DNA of 64,000 nt from Vigna angularis. Taxonomy: Eukaryota; Streptophyta; Magnoliopsida; Fabales; Fabaceae. The position numbers and the translations under genes were made by a program. The DNA lies in assembly GCF_016808095.1 (NCBI RefSeq), contig NC_068979.1:14275001-14339000 (forward strand), given 5' to 3'. Under the pieces are notes generated by a model. It saw only the letters and a list, made by a program, of their open reading frames with translations, had not been told where the DNA came from and did no database searches. This document shows, piece by piece, positions 9,305-20,602 of this stretch; position 1 is the stretch's first letter, and the number at the start of each line of letters is the position of its first letter.

Positions 9305-11097
9305 TGATGAGTCAATATTTTCTCAATTTCACTTAGCTTATTGTACCGAATTTAATCAGGGAATTGTGCTTAAATGTCTAGTATTTTCCCATTTTTCTTA
9401 ATTGTGCTTAATTTGATCAGAAATTCTTATTTTAATTAATTTGAATTATTTGAGCTAATTATTTTTATTATTAATTGTAGTGAAATTATTGGACAATATT
9501 TGGGACATTTGGAGGTGAAAAGAAAATGCCACATCAATTATAATTTAAGTTAAAATGATTGAGCAGGTGTGGATTTAGTTTTTGGAGGTGCATGCGGTAA
9601 TTTATTCTTGAAGAAAGAGAGCATGTGGTGGCCCAACTGTGGAGGCGACATTCAACAATCCACACGGCCCACAAGGGGGAGCGTCCAGCATATGGCACGC
9701 ACGGCCTGGTTTGGGAGACAACGCACGTCCAGCAACTCTGAGAGAACGCACGTCCTGATTTGGCTTCTCGCGGATAGCACGAGCGTCCAGCTGGGGAAGC
9801 GAGAAGACCTTCATTTGGCGGTCTAGCACAACAGCTGCACGCGGAGACACGGCCCTGGAGTAAGCACACAGCCGCGCAGAGAGAATGGGAACCGGTCCAG
9901 CAAGCTGGGAGGTGCACACGGAGATTAGAAGACCACGGTCCAGCAAGCAAGTCCAGCCGCAACCTTGAGAAAAGGAGGGCTGTTCACGTTTCTTGCAGAG
10001 TTCCAGTAGGGTAGTGTAGGACAGTGAGAGGATGGGGGGCTACGGCTGAAGGAGGCCAGCCGCCACACTCTCATACTTTGTTTTCTTTTTCTCGGGCTTT
10101 TGAACACTTTCTCTTTGAATGGAATGAAAGGCTGGAATGTTTTATTCTTGAAGTTTATCATTGAATGAAGCTTTGGTTTAGCACTTTGAAGTTTTATTTT
10201 ATTCTAGCTCTCATTGTTTTTCCATTTGAACACTTGGAAGCAACAGCACGTTGGTGGAGGAAGTAGGTGGTGTGCGGAAACGGGGAGAAGGGAAGAAGCA
10301 ACAACACATGATTTCAAATGGAGAGAAGAAATGAATTTACTTTCTTTTAAAAGCCACGGTCAAGCTACTTGATGAAATTTTGCTGGGAGAAGTGAGGCAC
10401 GGTGCCCCTTGCCACATATTATATCATAGTATATTCACCCTTCATTTTGGAAAAAGGAGGCAATTGTTCAGGGAATGAAGAAGAAGTGCCCACGGCTGCA
10501 GCGTCTAGAGAATGGGTTTTCGTTCATATTTTTTATATATTATATATTATTAAAATTTTGCTTTATTGTGATGATATTCATTCTAAGCTGCTGCAACGTG
10601 CATTTCAAGTTAGCTAAGTTATGATTTTTTCATTTCCCACCACCGTGCAATTTACAAGCTTTATTTCAACGTGCATTTAATTTTTTAGCTCATCATTGCA
10701 TTTTAATAGTTTTGGATTGCTTTTTCTTATTTCTCTAATGCATTTAAATTAGCTTTGGCTTTAGGAATGTTTAACTTACTATTATCATGTTGTCTGTTCT
10801 GTTCAGTTTATTTATCTTCTTGCATTTCCAATTTCCTCACTTCTTTTAGAAACCGTTCGGTATTCACGCTTTGTTAATTTATTTCACTGTTTTCAATTAT
10901 GTTTGGTTGTATTTAATATCCAGTTTTAATTTAGTTCAATTGCATTCACAAACCTTTCGCAAACCCCCCCCCCACTACGTGTTTGATCTGAGACTGAACC
11001 AAAATTGGTCCTTGAGAGACGACCTAGGAGTCACTTCCTAGTACTATACTGCATTCTTTTATGCACAACTTTTGTGGGAGGTGCGACCCTCTCAACA
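9305..11097 (+). mobile_element. Solo LTR, 1793 bp, Tat/Ogre-like
   Basis: The unit begins TGATGAGTCAATATTTTC and ends CTCTCAACA, flanked by ACTTT on both sides, with no internal domain or primer-binding site. This is what recombination between two LTRs leaves behind. Sequences with the same start occur at 61334 and 63080, preceded there by internal tail sequence. The body contains scattered CGTCCAGCA and CACGGCCCA words (about 9650-9970) and a C10 run near 10966. Short open frames inside look incidental. The Tat/Ogre assignment is from general resemblance. Confidence 0.82.
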
Positions 11098-11102
11098 ACT
11101 TT

Positions 11103-12792
11103 GCATAATATCTGGTCTACTAGCAGTTAAGTACAGTAAAGATCCTGTCATGCCTCTAAACATAGTTTCATTTACTCCTTTTCCAGATTCATCCTTATCT
11201 AAATAGCATGAAGTACCCATAGGTGTACTAGCTTCTTTGCACGTATCCATACCAAATTTCCTAAGAATTTCTCTACAATATTTTGTTTGGGAAATAAGAG
11301 TACCTCCATTCATCTGTTTTATCTGTAGTCCCAAAAAGAAATTCAGCTTACCCATCATAGACATCAAAAACTCACCTTGCATTATTTTTTCAAATTCTTC
11401 ACATAAGGAGTCATCGGTTGACCCAAAGATAATATCATCTACATAAACTTGTATAATCAAGATGTGTTTTCCTACTTTCTTTATAAATAAGGTTGAATCA
11501 ACCTTACCTCTAGAAAAATCATTATCAAGTAAGAAGGTACTAAGTCTTTCATACCAAGACCTAGGTGCCTGTTTAAGACCATACAAGGCCTTTTTCAACT
11601 TATAAACATGATCAGGAAATTTGAAATCCTCAAAACCAGGAGGTTGACTAACATATACCTCTTCTTTTATGAAACCATTTAAAAACGCACTTTTCACATC
11701 CATTTGATACAATTTAAATTTCATCAAAGATGCATATGCAAGCAACAATCTAATTGCTTCTAACCTGGCCACTGGTGCATATGTTTCATCATAGTCTATA
11801 CCTTCCTCTTGACAGTAGCCCTTTGCAACTAGCCTTGCTTTGTTCTTTGTGATGTTTCCATCCTCATCAAGCTTGTTCCTGAATACCCATTTGGTTCCTA
11901 TGACTTGATAATTGTCTTGCTTTGGAATAAGTTCCCAGACTTCATTCCTTTCAAATTGGTTTAGCTCTTCTTGCATAGCAACGCACCACTTATCATCTTG
12001 AAGAGCTTCCTTTATATTCTTGGGTTCTATCTGAGACACAAAAGCTACAGTTAGACAAAAATTATTAAGATTATGTCTAGTAGTTACTCCTTTTGAAATG
12101 TCTCCAATGATGTTGTCCAAGGAGAGTCCTCTTGTTTGTTGATAGCTTTTAGAATCAACAGCTTGAGGTGTTTCTTGAAGTTCTGGAGGATAGTTCTCAT
12201 TTAGATACATCTCTTCAAGAGCTTCCCTCAAATAATCCTCATCACCTGCAATAGGTTTTTTTGACTCAAGAGGGTTTTCCTCAAGGTCCACAATCTCATC
12301 AAAGACAACATCCATTGATTCTTCAATTATCAAAGTTCTTCTATTAAATACTCTATATGCTTTACTGGTCAAAGAATATCCTAGGAAAATTGCTTCATCA
12401 GATTTTGCATCAAATTTACCTAGATTATCATTTCCATTATTCAAGACAAACCATTTGCACCCAAATATTTTGAAGTGAGATACATTTGGTTTTCTACCAT
12501 TCAACAGTACATATGGAGTTAATTTCAGAATTGGCCTAATAAGCATCCTGTTTAACACATAACAAGCAGTACTAACTGCATCAGCCCAAAAATATTTTGG
12601 CACATTAGATTCATTCATAAGGGTTCTAGCTAATTCTTCTAATGATATATTTTTCCTTTCAACAACAGCATTTTGTTGGGGAGTTCTAGGTGCAGAAAAG
12701 TTATGTGCTATGCCATATTCTTCACAAAATTTTTCAAAAGATTCATTTTCAAATTCTCCACCATGATCACTTCTTAATGTTTTGATTTTCAA
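11103..12792 (-). pseudogene. Copia integrase core and reverse transcriptase
   Basis: A long open segment encodes the integrase core ([16 protein letters not shown]..., [18 protein letters not shown]), the copia linker ([20 protein letters not shown]), and RT ([39 protein letters not shown]) to TASRPDIM. The YVDD catalytic box is intact. The frame is broken from the N-terminal integrase at about 12790 and from RNase H by the solo LTR at 11097. About 560 codons remain open, so decay is moderate. Confidence 0.9.
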
Positions 12793-13226
12793 GTCTTTTT
12801 CATTTTGAATACGTTTTGCAAAAGATTAAAGGCTTTGAAATCTTCACTTTTCAAATTTAAAAAGAAGGTCCAAGTGAATCTTGTGTAATCATCAACAATT
12901 AAAAGAGCATAGTAATTTCCACCAAAACTTTTAATTATAGATGGACCAAATAAGTGAATATGCAAAAGTTCTAAAGGTTTTGATGTTGAAATCATGCTTT
13001 TGGATGAAAATGAAGATTTGGTTTGTTTACCTTTTTGACATGCAGTGCATAATTTGTCTTTCTCAAATTTTAGTTTAGGCAAACCAATCACAAGATCTTT
13101 TGAAATCAATTTATTCAAATGTTGCATATGAATATGTGCAGCTCTTTTATGCCATAGCCAAGGATTTTCTTCTTTAGCAACTAAGCATGTTATACTATGA
13201 TTAGATGTACTTTCAATATCAATCAA
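12789..13226 (-). pseudogene. Copia GAG-pre-integrase and integrase N-terminal region
   Basis: The frame contains WHKRAAHIHMQHLNKLISKD and CTACQKGKQTKSSF, the HHCC zinc-binding motif that precedes the copia integrase core, then LLIVDDYTRFTWTFFL with the first catalytic aspartate. It is one frame away from both its neighbours, so small indels near 12790 and 13230 separate it from the integrase core and from protease. Confidence 0.87.
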
Positions 13227-13242
13227 ATAAATATTGTTATGC

Positions 13243-13551
13243 CTAACACCTTGTCAAATAAATATCAGCAGAATCTTTAAAGTAAACAGTGCATTTATCA
13301 CTTTCAAAAGTTACCTTGAGACCTTTGTCGCATAATTGACTTATGCTTAAGAGGTTATGCTTGAGGCCGTCAACATATAGCACATCTCTTATAGTCAATG
13401 TATTTCCTCCTCCAATGTCTCCGGTACCCATGATTCTACCTTTGTTGTTATCCCCATAAGTCACAAATCCTTGCTTTTTCTTCTCAAAAGAGATGAATCT
13501 TTCTTTGTCACTGGTCATGTGTCTTGAACATCCACTGTCAAGATACCACAA
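13243..13551 (-). pseudogene. Copia aspartic protease
   Basis: The frame opens with WYLDSGCSRHMTSDKERF, the catalytic DSG of copia protease, and continues through GRIMGTGDIGG and the conserved LLSISQLCDKG to the start of the pre-integrase region. The protease would cleave the polyprotein. Upstream sequence to 13720 contains stops and joins degenerate gag-pol linker. Confidence 0.87.
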
Positions 13552-13720
13552 TGACTTCTTTGACTTAGTAGATTCCTACAAAACAAATTAGCAAGAGTTT
13601 TAGGTCCCCAATCTAATTATGGGTCCTTGGGGTTAGTTCATGCGAGTATAAATTATTTCACAACTTTAACCCATGCATATTTACCATTTGGAACACCAAA
13701 ATGTTTAATGTTGCATTTTT

Positions 13721-14577
13721 TTATGTGTGTCCATGCTTCATACAGTAAAAACAACAAGCATTACTTACTTTGTTTTTAACAAAAGTCCCTTTTTCAACCC
13801 AAACTCTACAAGTTCTTCTTACTTTGGACTTATTTATTTGATGCATATTTCTATTTTCAACATTTCTTCTATTAAGGTTTGTCTTAGCATGTGAATTATT
13901 AGTCTTGGTTGCCTTTGCAAGTAACTTTTCAAGTATGTCAATATCAAACATATGACTCTTACAATACAAGCATTCAACAGGTTCAACAGTAGCATTTGCA
14001 TCAGATAATTTTGTTTCTAAAGTACTAACTTTATTTCTTAAGACAACTTCATCATCAAGCAACTTTTCATAATTCAATTTTAATTCATTGTGCTCTTTCT
14101 TAAGTTTTTTATGTGCAACATCAAGTTTTTCAGATTCAATCAACAATTCAAAGAAGGCCTTTTGCAGGTCTAATTCACTAGATTCAAAGCTGGAATCACT
14201 TACTTGGCTTGCAGTATCTTCTGAGTCAGCCATTAGACAAATATTGGCTTTTTCATCTGAATCACTTGAGCTTGTTGAGCTAGATGCATTGTCTTCCCAA
14301 GCTATGTAAGCTTTCTTCTTCTTTGGGAATTTCCTTTCTTTCTTTTATTCACTTTTCTTGTTCTTTGGACATTAAGTTTTCATGTGCCCTCTTTCTCCAC
14401 ATCCATAACATTTAACACTTGAAGGAGATTCTTGATTTTCACTCCTTTCTTTATGAAATTTGTCCTTTCCTTTTGCCTTCATAAACTTGGCAAATTTCTT
14501 TATCATAAGGCTCATGCTCTCCTCATCATCAGAATCATCATCTTCAATCCTTTTACAGTTCTTTCCTTTGGAGATCT
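13721..14577 (-). pseudogene. Copia gag: linker, zinc knuckle and coiled-coil segment, 5' end missing
   Basis: From 14577 leftwards the gag reads LKISKGKNCKRIEDDDSDDE, MIKKFAKFMKAKGKDKF and the zinc knuckle CYGCGERGHMKT. A stop codon replaces the residue just before the expected last cysteine. The Ser/Asp-rich and Lys/Glu-rich coiled-coil segment follows in another frame (LDLQKAFFELLIESEKLDVA, KKLKKEHNELKLNYEKLL). A second CX2CX4H-like remnant (CCFYCMKHGHT) closes it. The N-terminal gag is absent because an Athila-like LTR starts at 14578. Confidence 0.82.
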
Positions 14578-15880
14578 TGATGGACAAATTTATGAACACC
14601 GAAATACGGCGTCACAAACTTGTTTTACAATCGGCAAGTATGACCGAATCGTTTCAAGTAATAAACTTGGTAAGACCAAGTATCGTTCTCCCAAAGGACT
14701 CACGGCCTAGTTTAGTTATGTGATTCGTTGATTATTTAAGACTTAAGAACGAAATAATTTGAGTTTAATATGCAAAATAGAAAATAAACATGTATGCATG
14801 AATTTGATCAATGGCTAAAACAAAATAAAAATACTTCAATGGAATATATGGATGAGTATGTTGTTGGGGTTATCAATTTCATCTTATCCACTCTCATATA
14901 TTTTAGGAATTCAACATTCTTTTCATCATTGTTAATGCCACTCTCTAAATTACCTTTCAAGAAGGCTTCTCCCTAAGTACGAGTTCATACGATTCCTAGC
15001 ATTCCTAATAATTAGTTCATTTAGCGTAGGAGCTTAACGACAACAAATATACTATTGGGAGAAATTCCCCAGATCTAGAGTTCCCCGTATGTTTCTGTAT
15101 CGACAAAATCAATAATCATGCAGTGAATGAGTTAAACAAAGCAAGCATTGAGCAAAGAAGAAAAACCCTAATTAATGATGAAAGAAAGCATAGGTCTTAA
15201 ATATATGATGTAAAAACAAATTCCATATATGAGAGTTTCATAAGACTACATTGATTCCCCAAACCCAATACAAGGTTTAGTTCACCATATTCATGGTGAA
15301 ACTAGATGAACAATAATGAAATAAGGAAAGATAAAACCCTAAAAAGGTGAAGAGGTAGCCTGAGCATCCAAGATCCTCCTTCAAAGGGGTGGAAGAGAGA
15401 GTGTTTGCTTCGTTTCTGCCAAAGATACAAACCCTAGGACGTCCTAAAGCTTATATACTATTCTAAAATTACAGAAAATTTAGGCCCAAGCCCATAAGTG
15501 TGCCGCTCAGCGGGAAAGTACCGCTCAGCGGTAAGTGCGTGAGCTCGATTCTTCCCCTCAGCGGCCATTTTGCCCCTCAGCGGATCCAACGTGACTTCCT
15601 GAGTGCCGCTCAGCGGTAAACTGCCGCTGAGCGGTAGTTCCGGCTCCTCCTTTTGAACTTTTTGATGTCTTTTCTGATTCCCTTTCTCTCCTTCTTCACT
15701 TCTTTCACCAAATTCACCTTAAAACCTGCACAAAAACACTGAAATTAAGCATAAACCTGTCCAGCTCTCTTATTTCTGAAAATATGAATAAAAGCATGAT
15801 TTCAAGCTAGTTTCTAAGGATAAAGGTTGCTTTTAGTATCTATTTTAAGCATGAAAATAACAGTTTTTCAAATGTTATCA
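14578..15880 (-). repeat. Athila-like LTR 1 (3' LTR of internal unit A)
   Basis: On the minus strand the unit starts TGATAACA and ends GTCCATCA, the same ends as the LTRs at 19298, 48788, 27179 and 34577. It is 1303 bp long. It contains the CCGCT(C/G)AGCGG palindrome cluster (about 15503-15636) and a TATA region (CTTATATACTA on plus, near 15450). On its left is copia gag; the five bases before it are GATCT, with no matching copy found on the other side of the array. Confidence 0.88.
15500..15640 (-). promoter_or_regulatory. U3 palindrome cluster in LTR 1
   Basis: Six full or near copies of CCGCT(C/G)AGCGG or CCCCTCAGCGG occur in about 140 bp, upstream (minus-strand sense) of the TATA region. 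The same module recurs in LTR 2 (20222-20360), LTR 3 (49710-49850) and the young element's LTRs (27424-27554 and 34822-34952). Confidence 0.75.
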
Positions 15881-17088
15881 CAACCCCAAACTTAGAACTT
15901 TGCTTGTCCTCAAGCAAACAAGATGTAACTCAATCTTCCACCAATTCATATGATGGTTCACTCATTCAAAAATCTTCTTTTTAAGATAAGTAAAAACTTC
16001 AATCAAACTTATGACCAAGATTTCAATCAAGATGTGCACATGCTTTAGTGTTCACAAATTCATTTAATATTCAACAAATGCTATTTTTCATGAATGATCA
16101 ATCAATTAAGCATGGATGTTTATGTGCTCATGGAATACTTCCTCACCAGGTAAAGTGTTTCACTCACACTCAAGTGTATAAGAGGTAATCACTCATTCAC
16201 TCCACTATCACAATGTCACATGAATCAACTTTGCCTTTCATTTAACAACAATCAAAAACATTAACAAGCATGCATCATCACAAGGACTTTTCAATGGCTT
16301 AAAATATGGCTGGGCTAATAAGAAAATTGGTTTTTCCGGATCACAAAATCCTTGAGTTAAGAGAATCGTAACAACACAATTATTCTTATTTTTCCCAACT
16401 TTCTTTTGCATTGAGCTTTGCTTTTTCTTTTCTTTTCTTGTCTTTTTAATTTTCTTTTCATATTCTTAATTCTTAGCTCTTAGCTCAATGCTTTTCCTTT
16501 TTCATGCTTTCCCAACAACCCCAAACTTGAACATTTAACAATACCACACAAGATTTTCTACTTAACTCAAGGTAAATCTCTTCAACAAGGGTTTTCAATT
16601 TATGTTCAAGGCTAAGGGTTCAAAGGATAGAACACAAAGTGTTCTCTTTTAATGGCTAACTTTATGAATTTGGCTAATGAAAAGGGTTCCAACAAACGGC
16701 CTTGATCATATGATGCAAAACAAGCAATTGATTCAATCATAGAAAACCTGGGCAAAATCATTCATGCTTCCAAAGTAATAACATTCAATCAATAAAAACT
16801 CTGGAGCTTAAAACCTCACATATAAGCTCATTCACATTTGACATACACATCCTGCTTAATCTCACAATCACAATCATAATATCCTGCATTTGTTCACAAA
16901 GCTTGTGAATCACCTGTATAAGCATTTTATGTGCACATCTATCTCAACATCAATCATTCAATAATCATCAAGCATTACTTATCACACAATCACAGTCAAT
17001 AGCAAACCATCATAACAAACCAGGTTTCCAATAGAGTACATCAACCCTAATTTAAAACAAAAGTAAATAAGTTCAGAACACTAATTAT

Positions 17089-17114
17089 GATAGCATTCAT
17101 CAGTAAATGCTATC
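17089..17114 (-). ncRNA. Nine-base-pair hairpin after the mini-ORF stop, loop TACTGATG
   Basis: On the minus strand, stem GATAGCATT pairs fully with AATGCTATC around loop TACTGATG. It begins about 12 nt beyond the mini-ORF stop codon. The same element follows ORF2 in the full-length copies. Confidence 0.6.
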
Positions 17115-17126
17115 TCAATCTCCTCA

Positions 17127-17204
17127 TCAATCTGAGCTATCATCTGTATCCTCCTCTTCTTGGATCTTATAGTCTTGATTCTTTTTGCTCGATGAGGAGG
17201 CCAT
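17127..17204 (-). CDS. 25-codon mini-ORF, internally deleted ORF2
   Basis: The frame starts MASS and ends with EEEDT...SSD then TGA, matching the first few and last few codons of the 407-codon ORF2 at 32077-33300 with the middle removed; KKNQDYKIQ lies between. The start context and the spacing to the following hairpin are kept. Copies of exactly the same 78-nt length occur at 21883-21960 (minus) and 43869-43946 (plus), with a few substitutions and no frame loss. Whether the peptide is made is unknown; the acidic tail is the only feature to note. Confidence 0.45.
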   Translation of the reverse strand: MASSSSKKNQDYKIQEEEDTDDSSD

Positions 17205-17452
17205 CCCTGCATCAAACATAATTCACAAAACCAAAAGATACATTGTTAAGCATTAGTAAACCACAATGAAGAAATCAGCCCCTTCAATGATGCTCTCTCC
17301 CAACCCCAAACTTAGATGGAAAACTAGTGAGAAAGTGAGTGAAAGGGAGATTTTCTCAAGAGGGAAGAGGGAAAAGATGTGGAGAACCTCTGAAAAGGTA
17401 TGTAGGAGTGTGTGTGCAAAGAAGATTCTGAAAAGAAAACTAAAACGCAGCT

Positions 17453-17560
17453 TGGGGTATAAAAATACCCTAATGGGCTCGGGTTCCGCTAAGGGGCAAC
17501 CTAAGCCCAGTCTGCGATACTACCGCTCAACGGTAGTTTTCCGCTCAGCGGCACTTTCGG
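17453..17560 (-). promoter_or_regulatory. Internal promoter-like module of unit A
   Basis: In minus-strand sense, CCGCT(C/G)AGCGG palindromes (about 17522-17552) are followed by a GAGCCCATTAGGG box and TATTTTTATA (about 17458-17467), then a transcribed-looking leader to the mini-ORF. The layout matches 31771-31862 in the young element. Confidence 0.5.
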
Positions 17561-17703
17561 GAAGTTTTCTTGTTCTTTCTAGCTTAACCTAGGTGCCTCC
17601 TACTCATGCCCCTCACTGGTTCCCTGCAATTAAATTCTCAGATCACTCATGCAAATTCCTATCATGCAACTAAAGCAGAACAAACAAAAATATAATCAAT
17701 CAA

Positions 17704-17719
17704 CTGGGTTGCCTCCCAG
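17704..17719 (-). ncRNA. CTGGG/CCCAG hairpin, copy nearer ORF2 (unit A)
   Basis: Stem CTGGG and CCCAG enclose AGGCAA (minus strand). The flank TGACGTTAAACAAGCGCT is shared with copies at 31613-31628 and 43383-43398. A second copy is at 18010-18025. Confidence 0.6.
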
Positions 17720-17761
17720 GTAGCGCTTGTTTAACGTCACGAGCCTGACCCAAAATCCACC

Positions 17762-17934
17762 AACACCCATTAGTAGGTATTACAAATTTACCAACACCCA
17801 TCAGAAGGTGTTACAAACTTACCAACACCCATCAGTAGGTGCAAAATTTTCTCACCAACACCTATCAGTAGGTGTTACAAACTTAGTATCCTTCAGTGGA
17901 TACTTAACCACCTAGCATCCTTCAGTAGATGCTA
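17762..17934 (-). ncRNA. Array of TACTGA(A/T)G-loop hairpins (unit A)
   Basis: Six short inverted repeats share one loop (read on plus as CATCAGTA or CTTCAGTA) but differ in the stem: AACACC/GGTGTT, AGTATC/GATACT, TAGCATC/GATGCTA and variants. Two have lost a base pair. The array lies between the two CTGGG/CCCAG hairpins. Confidence 0.6.
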
Positions 17935-18007
17935 TATCCAACAAAGTATTTACAAAAATAATGTCCCCAAATTAAAAGTTACAAAACAAAATCAAAAGTT
18001 TTTAAAT

Positions 18008-18960
18008 CACTGGGTTGCCTCCCAGCAAGCGCTCTTTTAACGTCACTAGCTTGACCCAATAAAGCTCATGTTCCATCTTCTTTTTCTTCTTTCTACTGAA
18101 CTTCTTCAGAAATTTGATCAAACTAGGAACCTGTTGCAATGTCTCAATCATAGGAACTTTAATCTCCAATTTCTTGAAGATTTCCATCTAGCGCTCAAAT
18201 TCCTTCTTCCTATGATACTTCTTTGGATGGGGATGGGATTTTTCATATGATTTCTTCTTCTTTCCTCTCATCCTCCTAAATTTTCTCTTTTTCTTTTCTC
18301 TTATTTTTTCTTCCCTTTTCTTTTTCTTTTCAACTTCTTTATTTTCACACAAATCTTCTTTCTCTCTTCTCTCTCTACCACTTCTTTCTCTTTTTCTTCA
18401 TCTTTATTTTTCTCACTCAACTCTTCTTTCTCTTTTCTCTCTATCTTTTCCTCATCTCTTCCTATTTTTTCCTCAACAAAAATCTTGTCACTTTCAATGA
18501 CAATAGCTTGACCTTTCTCCTTAAGGTTAACTTCAGTATTAACCTTAACGTTCAATCTCTGACTAATGTAACGAAGGTGCATCTCCATCCTTTTACATGA
18601 TTCTTCAATGCTTTTCTGAGTAGAGTAAGAATTTTTCAAAAATCGTTGAAGGGTGTCATCCAAACTTTCTGATAGAGAGGGTTGTTGCTGCCATTGTTGT
18701 GGTGGCGTCCTATCAAATTCTTCGGCAGCTTGAGTGTGTTTTTGTGATGAAAATTAGGTATCTGTATGTACTGTTGAACTGCCTCCTCCAACGTTATCCT
18801 TCTTCCCGATAGAGAGGGTTTTTGCTGCCATTATTGTGGTGGTAGACTCTTAAATTGTTTGACAACTTGCCAAAATTGACTGTTATTCATGCTTGAGTGA
18901 GGTTCCCACCAGTGGTTGAAATTACCTTAGTAGAATTGAGTGCCCATATAGTTAAATTCT
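18008..18960 (-). pseudogene. Athila-like gag remnant with lysine-rich tail (unit A)
   Basis: Frames at 18301-18663 and 18002-18187 hold DETLQRF-like sequence (DDTLQRFLKNSYSTQKSIEE), a Glu/Lys-rich repeat region (KEKEVVEREERKKICVKIKK) and MEIFKKLEIKVPMIETLQQV. The latter matches the segment that precedes the protease in Athila-type polyproteins. Indels break the frame near 18190-18300 and beyond 18663. The gag core and protease are missing. The better-preserved copy is at 46907-48454. Confidence 0.75.
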
Positions 18961-19084
18961 TGACCAAATTGCATCCTGCAGACATTAGGCACAAAACCCT
19001 AAAAACAATTGTTAGCACAAAAAGATAGAGAAGATAGATAAAAACAAATCAAAGGATATAATTGAAAAGATAAGAAGATAGGAA

Positions 19085-19175
19085 ATAAAAACAAAAAATA
19101 AAATAAAATAAAATAAAAACAGAAAAATAAAATAAAATAAAATAAAATAAAATAAAATAAAATAAAAACTGAAAA
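19085..19175. repeat. (AAAAT)n microsatellite in the leader of unit A
   Basis: This is a run of AAAATA units beside the primer-binding site. Equivalent TTTTA-rich runs sit in the leaders of the other Athila-like elements (23690-23850, 28610-28790, 48545-48665), so the simple repeat is a fixed part of the leader that varies in length. Confidence 0.85.
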
Positions 19176-19274
19176 ATATAAACAGAAAATAAAAATTCGA
19201 AATTTAAATTAAAAATTCAAAAACAAGTCAAAGATAATCAATAATCACACAAATTAACTAGTTAAACCACGAGT

Positions 19275-19291
19275 CCTCGGCAACGACGCCA
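19275..19291 (-). other. Primer-binding site, tRNA-Asp type, two changes (unit A)
   Basis: On the minus strand this is TGGCGTCGTTGCCGAGG, next to LTR 2. It is complementary to the 3' end of plant tRNA-Asp apart from two positions; the intact version is at 28533-28549. Confidence 0.8.
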
Positions 19292-19297
19292 AAAACT

Positions 19298-20602
19298 TGA
19301 TGGACAAATTTATGAACACCGAAATACGGCGTCACAAACTTGTTTTACAATCGGCAAGTATGACCGAATCGTTTCAAGTAATAAACTGGGTAAGACCAAG
19401 TATCGTTCTCCCAAAGGACTCACGGCCTAGTTTAGTTATGTGATTTGTTGATTAGCTAAGACTTAAGAACGAAATAATTGGATTTTATATGCAAAAGACG
19501 AAAATAAACATGTATGCATAGGGTGATCAATGGCTAAAACAAAAATACAAATACTTTCAATGGAATATATGGATGAGTATGTTGTTGGGGTTTATCAATT
19601 TCATCTTATCCACTCTCATATATTTTAGGAATTCAACATTCAATTCATCATTGTTAATGCCACTCTCTAAATTACCTTTCAAGAAGGCTTCTCCCTAATT
19701 ACGAGTTCATACGATTCCTAGCATCTCTAATAATTAGTTCATTCAGCACAGGAGCTTAACGGCAACCAATATACTATTGGGAGAAATTCCCCAGATCTAG
19801 ACTTCCCCGTACGTTTCCGTATCGACAAAATCAATAATCATGCAGTGAATGAGTTAAACAAAGCAAGCATTGAGCAAAGAAGGAAAACCCTAACTAATGA
19901 TGAAAGAAAGCATAGGTCTTAAATGTAAGATGTAAAAACAAATTCCATATATGAGAGTTTCATAAGACTACATTGATTCCCCAACAACAATACAAGGTTT
20001 AGTTCACCATATTCATGGTGAAACTAGATGAACAATAATGAAGTAAGGAAAGATAAAACCCTAAAAAGGTGAAGAGGTAGCCTGAGCATCCAAGATCCTC
20101 CTTCAAAGGGGTGGAAGAGAGAGTATTTGCTTCGTCACAGCCAAAGATACAAACCCTAGGAAACCCTAAAGCTTATATACTATTCGTAAATTACAGAAAA
20201 ATTAGGCCCAAGCCCATAAGTGTGCCGCTCAACGGTAAAGTACCGCTCAGCAGTAAGTGCGCGAGCTCGATTCTTCCCCTAAGCGGCCATTTTTCCCCTC
20301 AGCGGATCCAACGTGACTTCCTGAGTGCCGCTCAGCGGTAAACTGCCGCTGAGCGGTAGTTGCGGCTCCTCCTTTTGCACTTTTTGATGTCTTTTTTGAT
20401 TCCCTTTCTCTCCTTCTTCACTTCTTTCACCAAATTCACCTTAAAACCTGCACAAAAACACTGAAATCAAGCATAAACCTGTCCAGCTCTCTTATTTCTG
20501 AAAATATGAATAAAAGCATGATTTCAAGCTAGTTTCTAAGGATAAAGGTTGCTTTTAGTATCAATTTTAAGCATGAAAATAACAGTTTTTCAACTGTTAT
20601 CA
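19298..20602 (-). repeat. Athila-like LTR 2, shared by units A and B
   Basis: This LTR is 1305 bp long, the same length as LTR 3 and very similar to it. On its left is the primer-binding site of unit A; on its right is the 3' end of unit B. It therefore acts as 5' LTR for A and 3' LTR for B, the signature of a tandem array formed through LTR recombination. Confidence 0.88.

Larger units (their letters stand above)
7981..14577 (-). mobile_element. Degenerate Ty1/copia element (minus strand), interrupted and truncated
   Basis: Reading leftwards from 14577 the order is gag, zinc knuckle, protease, integrase, RT and RNase H, the copia order. Frameshifts and stops occur between domains. A solo LTR splits RT from RNase H (9305-11097). 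The gag end is cut by the LTR at 14578. Domain sequences such as [19 protein letters not shown] and [10 protein letters not shown] fit the SIRE/Maximus-like group, but I cannot settle the lineage. No LTR pair of its own is recognisable. Confidence 0.8.
15881..19297 (-). mobile_element. Athila-like internal unit A (non-autonomous)
   Basis: This is a 3.4-kb internal region between two LTRs. In its own sense, from 19297 leftwards, it holds a primer-binding site, an AT-rich leader, a decayed gag with a lysine-rich tail, two CTGGG/CCCAG hairpins flanking a hairpin array, a promoter-like module, a 25-codon remnant of ORF2, and a conserved 3' non-coding region ending in a hairpin beside the LTR. It has no protease, RT or integrase. 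The non-coding 3' part (15881-17088, about 1.2 kb) has no gene. Confidence 0.85.

Noticed and set aside
9534..9962. Overlapping open frames in the solo LTR
   Set aside because: GC-rich LTR segment open on several frames, with no domain and no conservation of frame in the copy at 61334.
14573..14577. GATCT as target duplication of the Athila-like array
   Set aside because: No matching copy was found at the far side; unit C is truncated, so it cannot be confirmed.
18301..18663. Lysine-rich ORF as a host chromatin protein gene
   Set aside because: Its position between zinc knuckle and IFKKLEI, and recurrence in three elements, show it is part of gag.
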